Shown here piece by piece: positions 1 through 10,569 of a DNA stretch of 64,000 nt (within the stretch, counting starts at the first letter, position 1; every line of letters begins with the position of its first letter). The notes beneath the pieces were generated by a model. It worked only from the letters and a program-made list of their open reading frames with translations, was not told the origin of the DNA and made no database searches. The position numbers and the translations under genes were made by a program. The DNA is taken from positions 124,001 to 188,000 of the forward strand of contig JAHQIW010001423.1 in the NCBI GenBank assembly GCA_019055375.1. Direction: 5' to 3'. This DNA comes from Parelaphostrongylus tenuis. Taxonomy: Eukaryota; Nematoda; Chromadorea; Rhabditida; Metastrongylidae.

Positions 1-1320
1 CCTCCCAAAGTAACTAAACGAATTCTTTACGAAGTTAGTCATGCGCTCTATAAATGTGCTTATATACTAGAGATTTCTGTGGTCTTACATCTTTTGTATC
101 GTTTAAGAAGTCCCATCCACCTTTCCACCTCCCACATTTCTAAAGAGTTCCTAGTATGATACGTGATAAATAAGGGAAAAACACGTACACTATGCAAAAA
201 TGACAGTCTAGGCTTGATAGTTGCTTTTCAACAATGTCTAACATCTTTTGCCAATCTTATATATCACTTCCTCACATTAATTCTGACTAGAACTGATGTT
301 GGTAGAAGAAGCAATTTTAAACACTTCAATAACGTTGGTAAAAAACCACTTGAACTCATTTCAATCGACTACTAGTCGAGCATAAACCAGATCCTGAGAG
401 GCATAAGGACAGAGGTAATCTATTGCGATCATGGCCATTTCATTCTCAACACAATAAGTGGCTAAATAAGATATATGGTTAAGGTGTGATCAGAGATGAA
501 CAGACGACGTTATACCTCATAGTTACTTGATCATCGATGAGAGGCAACTTAGATTATACCTAAAGCTTTTGTAAAATCTTTGCAAGTTGGTTGTCATTTT
601 GGTACAACAGTTTGGCAGAAACCTCTTTGCTTCTAAATAAACAGTTAGAACAGCATGAAATACATATAACTCGCATAGTAGTAGAAGGGGTAATAATAAA
701 CAAATTGAGAATAAAGGATAAAGCTCTCGGCGTTGCTCAATCCCTGCGGGGTGCATCATGCATTAGCCTTCAATTTTTAGCGTCCTTTGACGTGATTTGA
801 AAGCACATGAAGCCTGTACAATGACTCGAGGTGGCATACCGATGAATCAGTTCAGTGATGCTTATTCACCCAGACAAGTCTGGCACCGAATCACTAACTC
901 CGGAGGGGATGGAAGTTTGGTGAGCCATAAGCGGAAATCAGACCAAGGACCTTGTGTGCCACGCATATCACCTCTCACCACTGCGCCACATGAGCCTATA
1001 TCTACTTAGTAAAAATAAACTTATTCAATTCAGGCCTTCACGAAATCATGCGAGTTCAACTTCTCTCTCCATTGTGCTTGAAAACAGTTGAAAAAGGAGA
1101 ATTTAGAAACAGCTGAATAGAAGGTAATACTCATCCAATAGCAGTACTATGGAAGAAAATGGTATGAAGCTTGTCATTTGGATAACCGAGGGCTAGACCA
1201 AGGTCGAATCTACTACTTGATTATGATTAACATGAAGGAATTTACCCCGTCAGCTGATTCTCCCTTCTAAAAAACAATTACATCTTCCCAGTAATAGGAT
1301 TATAAAGAGATGTATGAAAC

Positions 1321-1495
1321 CTGATTGCTCTTTGTCCATCAAGTGATCTATTATATTGTATGCTTCTGCAATAGCTTGCTTTTCATTGTTGTCACATGTC
1401 ATGAAGAGACCACTGACACCAGCTTCCACACTTTTCTGTTTGACACTGAAACAATTCCGACCCATGCATGAATCGAAGCAGTCGATGTAAAACAT
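1321..1495 (-). CDS. THUMPD1/Tan1-like protein, N-terminal exon (partial)
   Basis: A minus-strand open stretch contains a segment beginning VEAGVSGLFMTCDNNEKQ and continuing into an EAYNII helix. This follows the start of the THUMPD1/Tan1 family, where an E-x-G-x-x-G-x-x-x-T-C-x-x-N-E pattern precedes a helix with EAY. That family helps NAT10/Kre33 acetylate cytidine in tRNA. A donor-like site follows at 1320-1315 (gtttca, weak). The 5' end is open: either the ATG at 1495, the next in-frame ATG, or a splice acceptor at 1446 (tttcag) joining an upstream exon. The rest of the protein, including the THUMP domain, was not found between 1 and 1320 and may lie beyond the left edge. The family match is short, so the call is tentative. 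Confidence 0.45.
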
Positions 1496-1522
1496 TGTGA
1501 ACTCAAAAAATAAGAGATTTAC

Positions 1523-1680
1523 GAAATAGAATCACATCTTGTTGGTAACTTTGAACAATTAGCATTTTACGAATACTTTCAAGTTCTCTCTCAAAACCTG
1601 GATTGCTATTGAGCTCAAATGCTACCAAAAGGATGGCGATGTACGCGTCAAACTTGAATTCCAAGCCGTGAACATCCGTT
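1523..1680 (-). other. Unassigned minus-strand exon-like open stretch
   Basis: An open frame of about 52 codons lies between an acceptor-like site (tctcttag, ending at 1681) and a donor-like gtaaat (1522-1517). Its translation includes EFKFDAYIAILLVAFELN followed by a charged helix. I do not recognise the family. Its phase does not join the THUMPD1-like exon just downstream, so it either belongs to another gene or is fortuitous. Confidence 0.25.
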
Positions 1681-1885
1681 CTAAGAGACCACGTATTACG
1701 CAGTGCACTTACATAATTATATATATCTTGAGCTCATGATTCACTAAAAACAAGACTTGTTTAACGCATTGTGCTTGATATTTTAGTGATCAGTTTACGT
1801 GTACGTGTGCAAGGCTCGGTGTGCTTCATCTATGTTATTAGGTATGACATGATTTTTGGCACTAAAGCGATAAACAGAAAATTAC

Positions 1886-2384
1886 TATCCAGAAGTAGTT
1901 GAGAATTGCACAATATTGGTATAGTTCAACTACGCATTCTCTTACAAACATTCTAGTACACAACTTGCCTATACTTGCTTTAAGATGGAGCTGTTTTGGG
2001 AACAAATTCGCTTGCACTCATACACAAATGGCGCGTAGGGAAAAAGACTAGTGAAGTGGCGCGAAAAATTAATGGAATTTCCTGTGAACGGCTCGAGCGC
2101 CACTTATCATCCAGACTGTTCTCTACACATCTGAACTTTGCGAACCATTTCTAGCCGTCCTTTCTGCAACCGTTTCATCGCCACAAGCTTCACTAATCTT
2201 GCGCACCGTTTCACTAGCATTTTCCCTACGCGCCACTAATGCATGAGTAGCAAGCGAATTTGTTCCCATGACAGCTCCATCTTAGGAGAAGTAAGGACAA
2301 GTTATATACCAAAATGCTCGCAAGAAAATGCGCAATTGAGAGATACCAAAATCATGAAATTCTAATTACTTCTGGTTGAAAAAT
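1886..2384. repeat. Fold-back (long inverted repeat) element
   Basis: Two arms of roughly 150 nt are imperfect reverse complements. The left arm (about 1886-2050) includes gatggagctgttttgggaac and aatggcgcgtagggaaaa. The right arm (about 2225-2384) carries ttttccctacgcgccact and gttcccatgacagctccatc. The arms flank about 150 nt of unrelated sequence. There is no transposase, so this resembles a non-autonomous MITE or foldback element. Confidence 0.7.
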
Positions 2385-2396
2385 TGGTGTTTATAG

Positions 2397-2558
2397 CCCC
2401 ACTGCCACAACTTATGAAACGACCTGATATCAGTTTGCTTCTCGAACAAGGCTATTTTTCTCAGAGTCAGCAGACAGCCGTACAAAAATGCCTCCAAAGT
2501 GCCAAAGATCTTGAAGAATTGCAAAGAAGAGCATTATCATATCACTGCCCACGACTCG
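2397..2558 (+). other. Candidate exon, unknown protein
   Basis: This open stretch follows a good acceptor (ggtgtttatag) and encodes about 54 residues rich in Gln, Leu and charge, including RPDISLLLEQGYFSQSQQ. It ends near a weak gtgccc donor. The helical composition resembles coding sequence and no stop interrupts it, but I recognise no family and cannot link it in phase to another exon. It lies just beyond the fold-back element. Confidence 0.25.
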
Positions 2559-4101
2559 GTGCCCTTTTTCATATAATTTATGTCTTCGGAACATTTTGAC
2601 TGATATATTTAATCACAGACAACCGTTGTAATTTGTTTAAAATTCCTACTATCACTAAAATGTGATTCATAACATCATTATTCAAAAAATCCAGGAACAT
2701 TTTTGGAAATTGGTCGGTCATTTTTCGTGAAACTCTGAGCGATTACTCCAAAAAATAATAGGAAGACTTAAAAAGAATAAACTACTTAGAAGAAGGCAAA
2801 CCCACCAAGACGTCAGCTATTATTTTATTTTAGTGCAATGTTCTCAACAAATTCTGAGGTAAACAAACTCGCATTAGCTCATCAGTAATATATCAAATTA
2901 CTCAGCCAATGTCGAGTTTGATAGATTTTCCGCCCTAGGAACTGTACGGAAAATAATTCGCATGATTGGAGCAATAATTCAAGACATTTTCCACAAAACT
3001 CCCAATTCCCCTCTCAAAAAAAAAAAAAAAAAACAAAAATCCCGACCACCGAAAAACTGTTAACAGTTTCTGAGGAAGTAGAGATTCGTCACAAATGTGC
3101 TTAAGTCTGATCTGACTACGCGTAACAACTCTCAACTCTTAGCCCTTACGAGACCATGAAACCAGCCCCTGCGTGTTTAACCTCCCAGCGTGTTGCGTCT
3201 AACAATGGCCCTTAAACCCCAACGTGCACTGTCCGATGCAACAAGCTGAGGGGGTTAGACACGTACAGGGTTGGGTTCAGTATCCCGTAGGGTTAAGGCA
3301 CCACTGTTAATGGCAGATGCGCCGTATTGAATTTTCGTGCGACAAGTAGATGGTCGATTTGCAGGCGGGACGCGTTGTCGTCACACTTACGAGACGAAAA
3401 GCGACACCGCGATCACAATGGGGATGAGCGGGATGCGACGCGTGCCACGTGTATCGAAACGAGTCACGAGGTACCCAAAGAGTTGAGCATCTTGGTGAAA
3501 AAGGATAACAGAGAATGGGCTAACTCACGCATTATTCCAGCGGCGTTTTCTGTTCCTCGAATTATCACCACCGCTCATCTCACAACAAGCTGTAATGTGG
3601 GAGCCGTTTTCTATTACAATCCGTTACTTAGAGCAAAATTCGGCAAATTTCCACGTTGCAGATCACATATTTCAGCATGAGTTATACTCAACTACACTTC
3701 ATGGAAAGCAAGCGTATCGAAATTACTGCGTTAAAAAACACAATGATTACAAGAGGAGAAAAGCTGCTAGTCATACCAGAAAGCTGGAAACAGCGCATAT
3801 GAGTAAAGAACGAACGACGAAAGACATTATGATTTTCAATGAACTGAGCAGATTTCACGCTAAAACACTGGTTGGCAATAAACAATGAGACGATGCCAAA
3901 GAAATCTTCAATCATAAACGGAAAATATTATGCCTATAGCATATTAAGAAATGTTCGAAAAAAAGTACTACCTTTACAGTTTTTCACCCAAAACTTACTG
4001 ATCTTTTGAGCATCGCTTCTTTTTGAGCAACCATATATCTGAATTAGTAATGTAATCTAAATAGAATAGTCCATTTTCCAAGGACCAATCGGTACGTGTA
4101 G

Positions 4102-4227
4102 TATCGTGCCGCGCGACCTTAAACCTCATCCAGCTATTGTGGAGGCGTCGCGTCTCGTGAGAAAGCAGGAGCAGATAGCCAAACATCTGTGCACAGAGAT
4201 GCAGATGCCGCCTCCTGCGACTGCCAC
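4102..4227 (+). other. Candidate exon, unknown protein
   Basis: The stretch is bounded by acceptor-like gtacgtgtag and donor gtatgtg. It reads about 41 codons including PHPAIVEASRLVRKQEQIAK and a proline-rich end. It is coding-like in composition, but the family is not recognised. It may belong with the candidate exons at 2397-2558 and 7586-7732 in one plus-strand gene; no phase-consistent model could be closed. Confidence 0.3.
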
Positions 4228-4343
4228 GTATGTGACGGCGCGAAGCCATTGTCTACCAACGGTGGTCCTTAGAGGGACAAAAATTCATAAATACAATTTT
4301 GCTGCTCTCAATTCGGACATAGAATCGATAATTTCCAAAGATG

Positions 4344-4520
4344 CTGAGTGATATGCGTGACCCCAGGAGGGAGTTGAACTTACGCTTCATCCATACCAAA
4401 GGTGCGTAATACTACTACACCGCCGAGATATGGGTGAAACGTGGGTTCAACATTGTCAAGTGTCGGAGGTTTTGCATACTATCTAGCACTATTGGATATA
4501 TAATTATCACATCATAACAC
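4344..4520 (-). repeat. SINE-B copy (diverged)
   Basis: The sequence resembles the reverse complement of the tRNA-like SINE-B head (best copy at 36585-36656). The B-box-like gttgaact and the A-box-like ctactacaccgccgag are in order, followed by the shared tail with a variant of gcataccactcaa. Confidence 0.6.
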
Positions 4521-4554
4521 TGCTATAAGAGCGGTGAAATAAGAAAAAAGGACT

Positions 4555-4950
4555 GCTGATACTAGAGTGAGCTCCAACCAATTGATTTACCGCCTCATCG
4601 CTGCTGGAAGGCGTTCCTGGATATCGGACTGCGAAAGTACAGCGGGGGTTCAGTCCCCAGCACGGCCACCTAAACTGAGAAGAAGTTCGACGTTACCTCT
4701 TGGAAAGTCTAGCTAAGAGTAATCCACAGCAGGAGTTACTGCGGTCTTGGTAGCTACTTGTCGCAAGATGGTAATCTCCCTCTACTCCACAATGGGCTAG
4801 CGACTGCTCTAATGTGGTGACGAGCTGAGGAAGCCCCGGCTAGGCTCTCCTCGAGACTCCAGGGAGCAAAACAGCTGAACCAACACAGTTTCGCTGTGCT
4901 GGCGTCCGCACAATTCGTGAAGACGGACCGTCCAAGCATCCGAGCAAGTA
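4555..4950 (+). repeat. Dispersed repeat family E, copy 1
   Basis: About 390 nt match a second copy at 21365-21735 over most of their length. Shared blocks include gtcttggtagctac, ggtaa.ctccctct and the gttcagtccccagcacgg-like B-box region. Neither copy has an open reading frame. A tRNA-like head at the left suggests a SINE, but the family is not recognised. Confidence 0.6.
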
Positions 4951-5750
4951 ATCGTGAGCCTTTCATTAAGCGAATTGACATTTTCACAGACCCAGTTTTC
5001 AAATCATGGAGGAAAAATGTGAAGAAGGCCCTTCATGAACTCTAGAATATATTAGAACTTGACTTCAGCAGAGTAGGAAAACTAGTAACTGTATGCAGAA
5101 GATCTGTAGATTGTAACGTCTTTTTCAAAAGGACTAAGTTGGCTAGGACCACAAACATGTTGCTTTAAGCTCTAAAAAGATCAAAAGTTTCGTATCATAC
5201 GAATCAATTTGAACTAAGTGAAAGGACCACTTAATATTGTCCTCTAGGGCGATTTCCATTCGATAGCTTACGGTTGGTAACAAAGCATGTAGCAAAAAAA
5301 AAAACCTTCCTATCGACTGTTTCCGACTTTGCTTGAAAAAATCTATAAGACTTGTTCATTTTGGAGTGAGGTCTCAAACACAGTCGACTGGAAGGTAGTT
5401 TCAAAGTCTAGTGAGAAGCAGCTATAAGCCGCAAACATGCGTTTCGAAGGTGAAACGTATTTTTCTTTTGGCTGACAGAGCGCACAAGGAAGGCCTTTTC
5501 AGAAACCAAACACAAGAATGAAATCAACGTTTCTTAAGCTATCGAGTTTCTACTAAAACACGCTATATAGGTCAAAAGGGTTGAACACCGAAGGGGTGAA
5601 TCAATGTGGATGCAAGCCGCTCCAAATGTCTAAACCTAAGTCTGAATCAGATTGTCAATGTCTCGGTTATCTCACATATGATAATGAGAAGTTATTATTA
5701 CTAGAACAACAAAGAAAGCCGGTCTTCATTAGCTATCTTGGCTTCATATG

Positions 5751-6050
5751 AGCGCATGTGGGGGCAGTGGTTAGAGGTGCTCTGCGTCGCACACGAGGTC
5801 AATGGTTTCGATCTCGCACTCATGGCTCACTAAGCCATCCATCCCTCCGGGGTCGGTAAATTGGTACCAGACAGGTCTCAGACTTCTGGGAGGATAAGCA
5901 GCACTGACTCGGATCAGCGGGAGGCCACCGCGAGTGACTGTTAAGGCCAGATATGCATTCAATCACCTCAAACGAAGTTAATAAATTGAAAGTCGAATGC
6001 ATGGCGCATCCCTCAGGGATTGATCAACGCCGAGAGCTTTATCCTTTTCA
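5751..6050 (+). repeat. SINE-A copy (tRNA-derived, ~300 bp)
   Basis: This near full-length copy has a head with an A box (ggcagtggttagagg) and a B box (atggtttcgatctcgc). The body carries the family landmark ctccggggtcggtaaattgg, then a tail ending in gccgagagctttatcc. The same landmarks recur at least 14 times in this window in both orientations. Confidence 0.85.
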
Positions 6051-6458
6051 TTTTATCTGACTTCATGCCGTTTCAGTAGAATAAGTTACAAAACTGTATG
6101 AATATATCAGGATTAATCACACCCCCGGCGAAACGGCTAGATCGAACGAGAAACCGGCATGGCTTCCTAACTGAAAATTTTCTTGGCTTTTCACTTTTAG
6201 CCTTCTTCTTGAACGCCGTAAGATACTGGACTGAGCGCGGTATCTTTGCAATCTCGAGATAGCATGGCTGTGGCAATCCATAGGACCGCCCGTTGTTGAC
6301 TGCCGAAGATGAGTGGAGGTGGGGATCGGCTCCACGCGCGCCACGACGAGCATCACAACCACTCGGCCACTGCCTCTCCCACCGAAAACTCACTCGGAGG
6401 AATTAATTTTCGAACAAAAGGCACCTGCTTACGAATTTGAAAGCACTTCTCAGCCATA

Positions 6459-6737
6459 CAAAGCCCTGAAAACACTTGGCATTGATCAGTCGCTGAGAGA
6501 TACGCCACGTATTCGAAATCGTCGGTCATCGTTACAGGTGACTGAATGCACCTCTGGCCTTCACGATGAGTTGCGGTAGCCTACCAGATATGTATTACGT
6601 CAATGTTGTTATACTCATGATATCAATCCATTGATCCCGAAGGGATGAAGTCTTAGTGAGCCATGGGCTCGAGATCGAACCATCGATCACATGTGTGTCA
6701 CAGGGCACCTCTGACCACTACGCCTTACGCGCGCTTT
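6459..6737 (-). repeat. SINE-A copy, reverse orientation
   Basis: The family tail (ttgatcagtcgctgagagat) lies at the left and the tRNA-like head (gaccactacgcc) at the right, with the gatcccgaagggatg body motif between. It is diverged from the consensus by many substitutions. Confidence 0.75.
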
Positions 6738-6977
6738 TTCGACTATATGACGGATGATCAAAAACCTATTCCTGCAGTCCACACCGCGGGAGGTACGCAT
6801 ACGCCAGATAAAACCATGGTTTGCGGCATAATAAGCAATAATGACAGAGCAGACTTTATACAACACTGCACTTCGAGCACTTTATTGACGCGAGTCTTGC
6901 CTAACCCAAATGTTATTTCTATACCCTCTCTCCCTTCCCCCTCTTCTACCCGTTGTGGGGTAGAAAGCCCTCCATAG

Positions 6978-7277
6978 ATAAAGAATAAAGCTCTCGGCGT
7001 TGATCAAATCCCTGAGGGATGCGCCATGCGACTTCAATTTCTAACTTCGTTTGAGGTGATTGGATGCATATCTGGCCTTAACAATGACTCGCGTGTGGCC
7101 TCCCGCTGAAACGAGTTCAGGTGCTGCTATCCTCCCAGAGAAAGTCTGGACCTGTCTTTGGTACCAATTTACCGACCCCGGAGGGATGGATGGCTCGGTG
7201 AGCCATGAGTGCGAGATCGAACCGTTGACCTCGTGTGCGACAACAAAACACCTCTAACCACTGCGCCACATGCGCTC
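6978..7277 (-). repeat. SINE-A copy with target-site duplication
   Basis: This full-length reverse-oriented SINE-A runs from the agctctcggcgttgatcaa tail at the left to the ccactgcgccacatgcgc head at the right. It is flanked by perfect 11-nt direct repeats (ccctccataga) at 6968-6978 and 7283-7293, the signature of target-primed retroposition. A third ccctccatagag at 7317 marks a local 34-nt tandem duplication. Confidence 0.9.
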
Positions 7278-7585
7278 TTTTTCCCTCCATAGAGGTTACG
7301 AAAATAGTGATGCGAGCCCTCCATAGAGGCTACGAAATTTTAATGCGATAACAATGAAGTCATGGTACACCGCGAAAAACTGAGATACGATGGGCGAGTA
7401 CGAGACATGAATTCCTCAAATTTTTGCTTGTACGCTGGAGGATTCGAAAGCTCCTAAGGACTGTGAGGAATACTAAAGACTCGGCTCTTGAGTCGGCGGG
7501 AGGTGGGTAGTTGAGGTTCGTTGTTGAGTTAGCACAAGGATGCCTGATAATCATTTTTTTGAGCCATGCACGTGGTCGGTCACAG

Positions 7586-7732
7586 GGCCAACTTACAGAG
7601 CCCGATACACGTGTTTTCAACCTTGACAATCTCATCAGTCGGGCTCTACTTTTCGTCTTAGCGAATCCCTCTCGGAGGAAGCCAAGCCTTATAACGAGAT
7701 GGCGACAACGAACTTCTGACACGCACCAGTGA
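7586..7732 (+). other. Candidate terminal exon, unknown protein
   Basis: After a gtcggtcacag acceptor, 48 codons run to a TGA. The translation includes EPDTRVFNLDNLISRALL and a basic Ser/Thr-rich tail. It looks like a last exon but I recognise no family. A 120-codon open frame also exists on the opposite strand over 7360-7722, so the strand is not certain. Confidence 0.25.
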
Positions 7733-8140
7733 ATAGAAATATCACCGAATGGACAGTGTCTTACATTCGATTGCTTTTAGCTGGTATTATTGAATATATC
7801 AGTCCTTTTGTTTCTGAGATGTAAAAAGTTCATCGCCCCAAACTCTATGTAAAGGTTGGGTTCCTCTGAGAGGATTGGCTAAAGAGGAAGGGTCTCCCCG
7901 ACTGATGAGACTGTCAAGGTCGCAACCCGTGCATCGGACTCTAAGCTGCCTGACAAACCACTCAGAAAATCATTATCAGGCATACTGAAATTTGGACGTG
8001 GTCTAAAAACTCGAAAGAAAGGTTAATCCAAATAACAGTACAGATAGTGAGTCGACGCCTCCGCTATGTCGCCTTCTTCAGAGCGGACCTTAGGTATACT
8101 GCTGCCTACTAGACATGGGAAGAGAAACCCTGTTTCAAGA

Positions 8141-8410
8141 CCGCGTGTGTCGCAGTGGTTGGAAGTACCCTGCAACGCATAGGCACGCTGGTCGGGGTTC
8201 AATCCCACATACAAGGCTCATCAAGTCTTCATCCCCCAGGGGCTGATGAATGTCTGGGAGGATAGCAGAACTGACTTGACACATCGGTAGGCGACAACGA
8301 GTCATTGTAGGGGCCAGATATGCATTCAATCATCTCTAACAATCTGACGAATGGAGTTGAATGCCTAGCGTGTTCCTCAGGGTGTTGATTAACGCCAAGA
8401 CCTTCATTTC
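8141..8410 (+). repeat. SINE-A copy
   Basis: The head reads gtgtgtcgcagtggttgga with B box ggggttcaatccc. The body (catcccccaggggctgatga) and the tail (gttgattaacgccaaga) follow in family order. A short internal deletion removes part of the body. Confidence 0.8.
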
Positions 8411-9179
8411 TCGTCCTTCTTCATCCCACTCTAAGAGGAACAACTTAAGGAAAAAAAAACTGGCGTAACCATCCTATGAAGATCTTCATCTGAGCCTTCG
8501 AGCACATCAAAAGTAAAATATTTATCAATAGCATCGTTCTTAGCTTGCGAAATTTACGAGAATGATGCCCTATATAGGCACAAAATGTAGAAATGTAGAT
8601 AGAACACTTCAAAAACTCTACCTTCGAAGTCGCAGAAATCCTCAGTCCAACATAAGTTTTAACACTACTCATTATTTTCCAATAAGGGGTGGGGGGCGTG
8701 ACGAGTCGTTGTGATGCTCGCCGCGGGGTGAACGAACCCCAACTCCTAACCCTCTGCGACAGTTAACAAGGAACGCCCCGTGAAACACTACAGCCAAGCT
8801 GTCTTCGAGATTGCAAGGGACGTGCTTAGCCAGTGTTCCACGATGTTCAAGGAGAAGACGAAGAAAAAATGAAAATGAACTGAATGCTAGAGGTACTGCG
8901 GCCCGCAGAGAAAAAAATTGTCATACTGATCATAAGTTATAGAAAAATTCTTATGATAACTGCATTGAACACAATGAGGATCGATCCAGCAGGCTCTGAA
9001 AGCTAAACGGAAATTTTCCCTAACTTGTAGAGAAATTATCAACTAAACGGCAAATCTGCAACAGCCCCGCGGAAACCATACGGTTGTCCGTAGATCAAAG
9101 GTCGAAACATGGACATCTGTCATCATTGGAGATCAGTAAAACTTCCCCTTTTTTATAAAGTCTGTGAAAATTTTTAGAG

Positions 9180-9487
9180 CGCTTGCGAAGTTGGTACGTC
9201 AGGGCCATAAGTACGCATCGGCGGTGTCGCTCACTTCATCAGTGGCCCACGCCCCAAACTAAACCTTACTTTATTGCAGAGATGGGGAGACGTTACTCAT
9301 GGTTACAGCACGTGATACTGCGTTATCACTATTTTCTTCAGTCGACAGATTACGTCTCGTAGTGAACATTAAAAAAATGTCTCTCCAGTCCTGCTATAAA
9401 GAAGCGCACAGTGTGGGTCGTGGGCCACTGATAAGCAGGCGACACTCCCGAAACGTGCTCATGGCTCTGTAGTACCAACCTCGAGAT
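9180..9487. repeat. Fold-back element with ~110-nt arms
   Basis: The left arm (about 9180-9295) contains atcagtggcccacgcccc. The right arm (about 9366-9487) contains gggtcgtgggccactgat, its reverse complement. Complementarity continues through ttggtac..., gtgtcgc and gagacg blocks. The central spacer is about 70 nt. There are no coding features, so this is probably a non-autonomous element. Confidence 0.7.
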
Positions 9488-9844
9488 GGCTCTAAACATT
9501 CCGAGAGACTATATTAATTGTTTAAAACGAGGTTCAAAAGCAGTCGAGCACTTCCATTTGTCTCCATCGCGTACAAGAGCACCCTCTATGGCCTTCCAAG
9601 CTGCAGGGATAACTGCTCTGGAGGGAACTGGAAATTTGTCCGTAAGTATCCAGGACTCAGGTTCAGAGTCATTGAGCTATACGTTGGGTGGAATAGCCAA
9701 AGAGAGCCACCTTCATTTACAACACAAGAAAAGCTCGATATCTTTTATTCTAAGACCAGCCAAGAGAGGACACGAAAGCGATAGCTTACTAGACCAATTA
9801 CGCAACGAATCGATGGCCTTTGTTGAAAAGAAGGGTGGACTTGA

Positions 9845-9977
9845 TGACGTCATCGCACAAAATACGGACTTAATGACGTCATTGCCAAATAAATACAGAC
9901 TTAATGACGTCATCGTAAAAAACATCTTAAATAGAATAAATAGAACAAAATAGAATGAAGAACCACACATGACGTCA
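9845..9977. promoter_or_regulatory. Cluster of four TGACGTCA palindromes
   Basis: The full palindromic CRE octamer occurs at 9845-9852, 9874-9881, 9905-9912 and 9970-9977. The first three sit in a degenerate 29-31 nt tandem repeat (acttaatgacgtcat...). In other systems this octamer binds CREB/ATF bZIP factors. The site lies 0.6 kb beyond the 3' end of hid-1 with no identified gene start nearby, so a regulatory role is inference; it may simply be a repeat unit containing the motif. Confidence 0.4.
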
Positions 9978-10569
9978 CAGACAGACACAAGTATCTGCAG
10001 ATCAAACAGGCATAAAACGACGACCTCTACTATGCACAAAATCACGGTCATGGGAACAGCAAGCAATATGAGACTGGAGCGTGCGTTTCTCAATAGAGCG
10101 CACAATCTCCCAAACCAAACTAGCAACTCTTCTGCGCACATGAGGGACCATCAAAATTTCTCAACGTTTATGTAACTTTCTTCAGCCAGGGACCACACTA
10201 CGCTAGTAGAAAAGGATAGGAGTTAACACAAAATGATTATAAATCACAGTGACGGCTCGCCGATCGAGCGACGAGTGGTGATAGAATATATGACACTACT
10301 CGATGAAAATCGTTCTAAAGCGTTTAAATAATAAAATAATAACGAATAAATTATAGAATACGACACGTAGTGTGCACAACGAAGTAAATCATATAAATAA
10401 ATAGGGCAATCATCAAGTCGACCAATCAATAATCTATGCAAAATCATCTCAGCATATTTTGGGGTTTACCGGAAATAAAGGGACCAATTAATCAGCGGAA
10501 ATCACATTGATAAGGTCAAAAATCACATGGCTATCATTGATCAGAAACGTGAGTGGAAGGATTCTTTCT

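Noticed and set aside
9486..9953. 155-codon plus-strand open frame
   Set aside because: It begins at the end of a foldback element, runs through the CRE tandem repeat, has a comparably long frame on the opposite strand, and shows no recognised motif.
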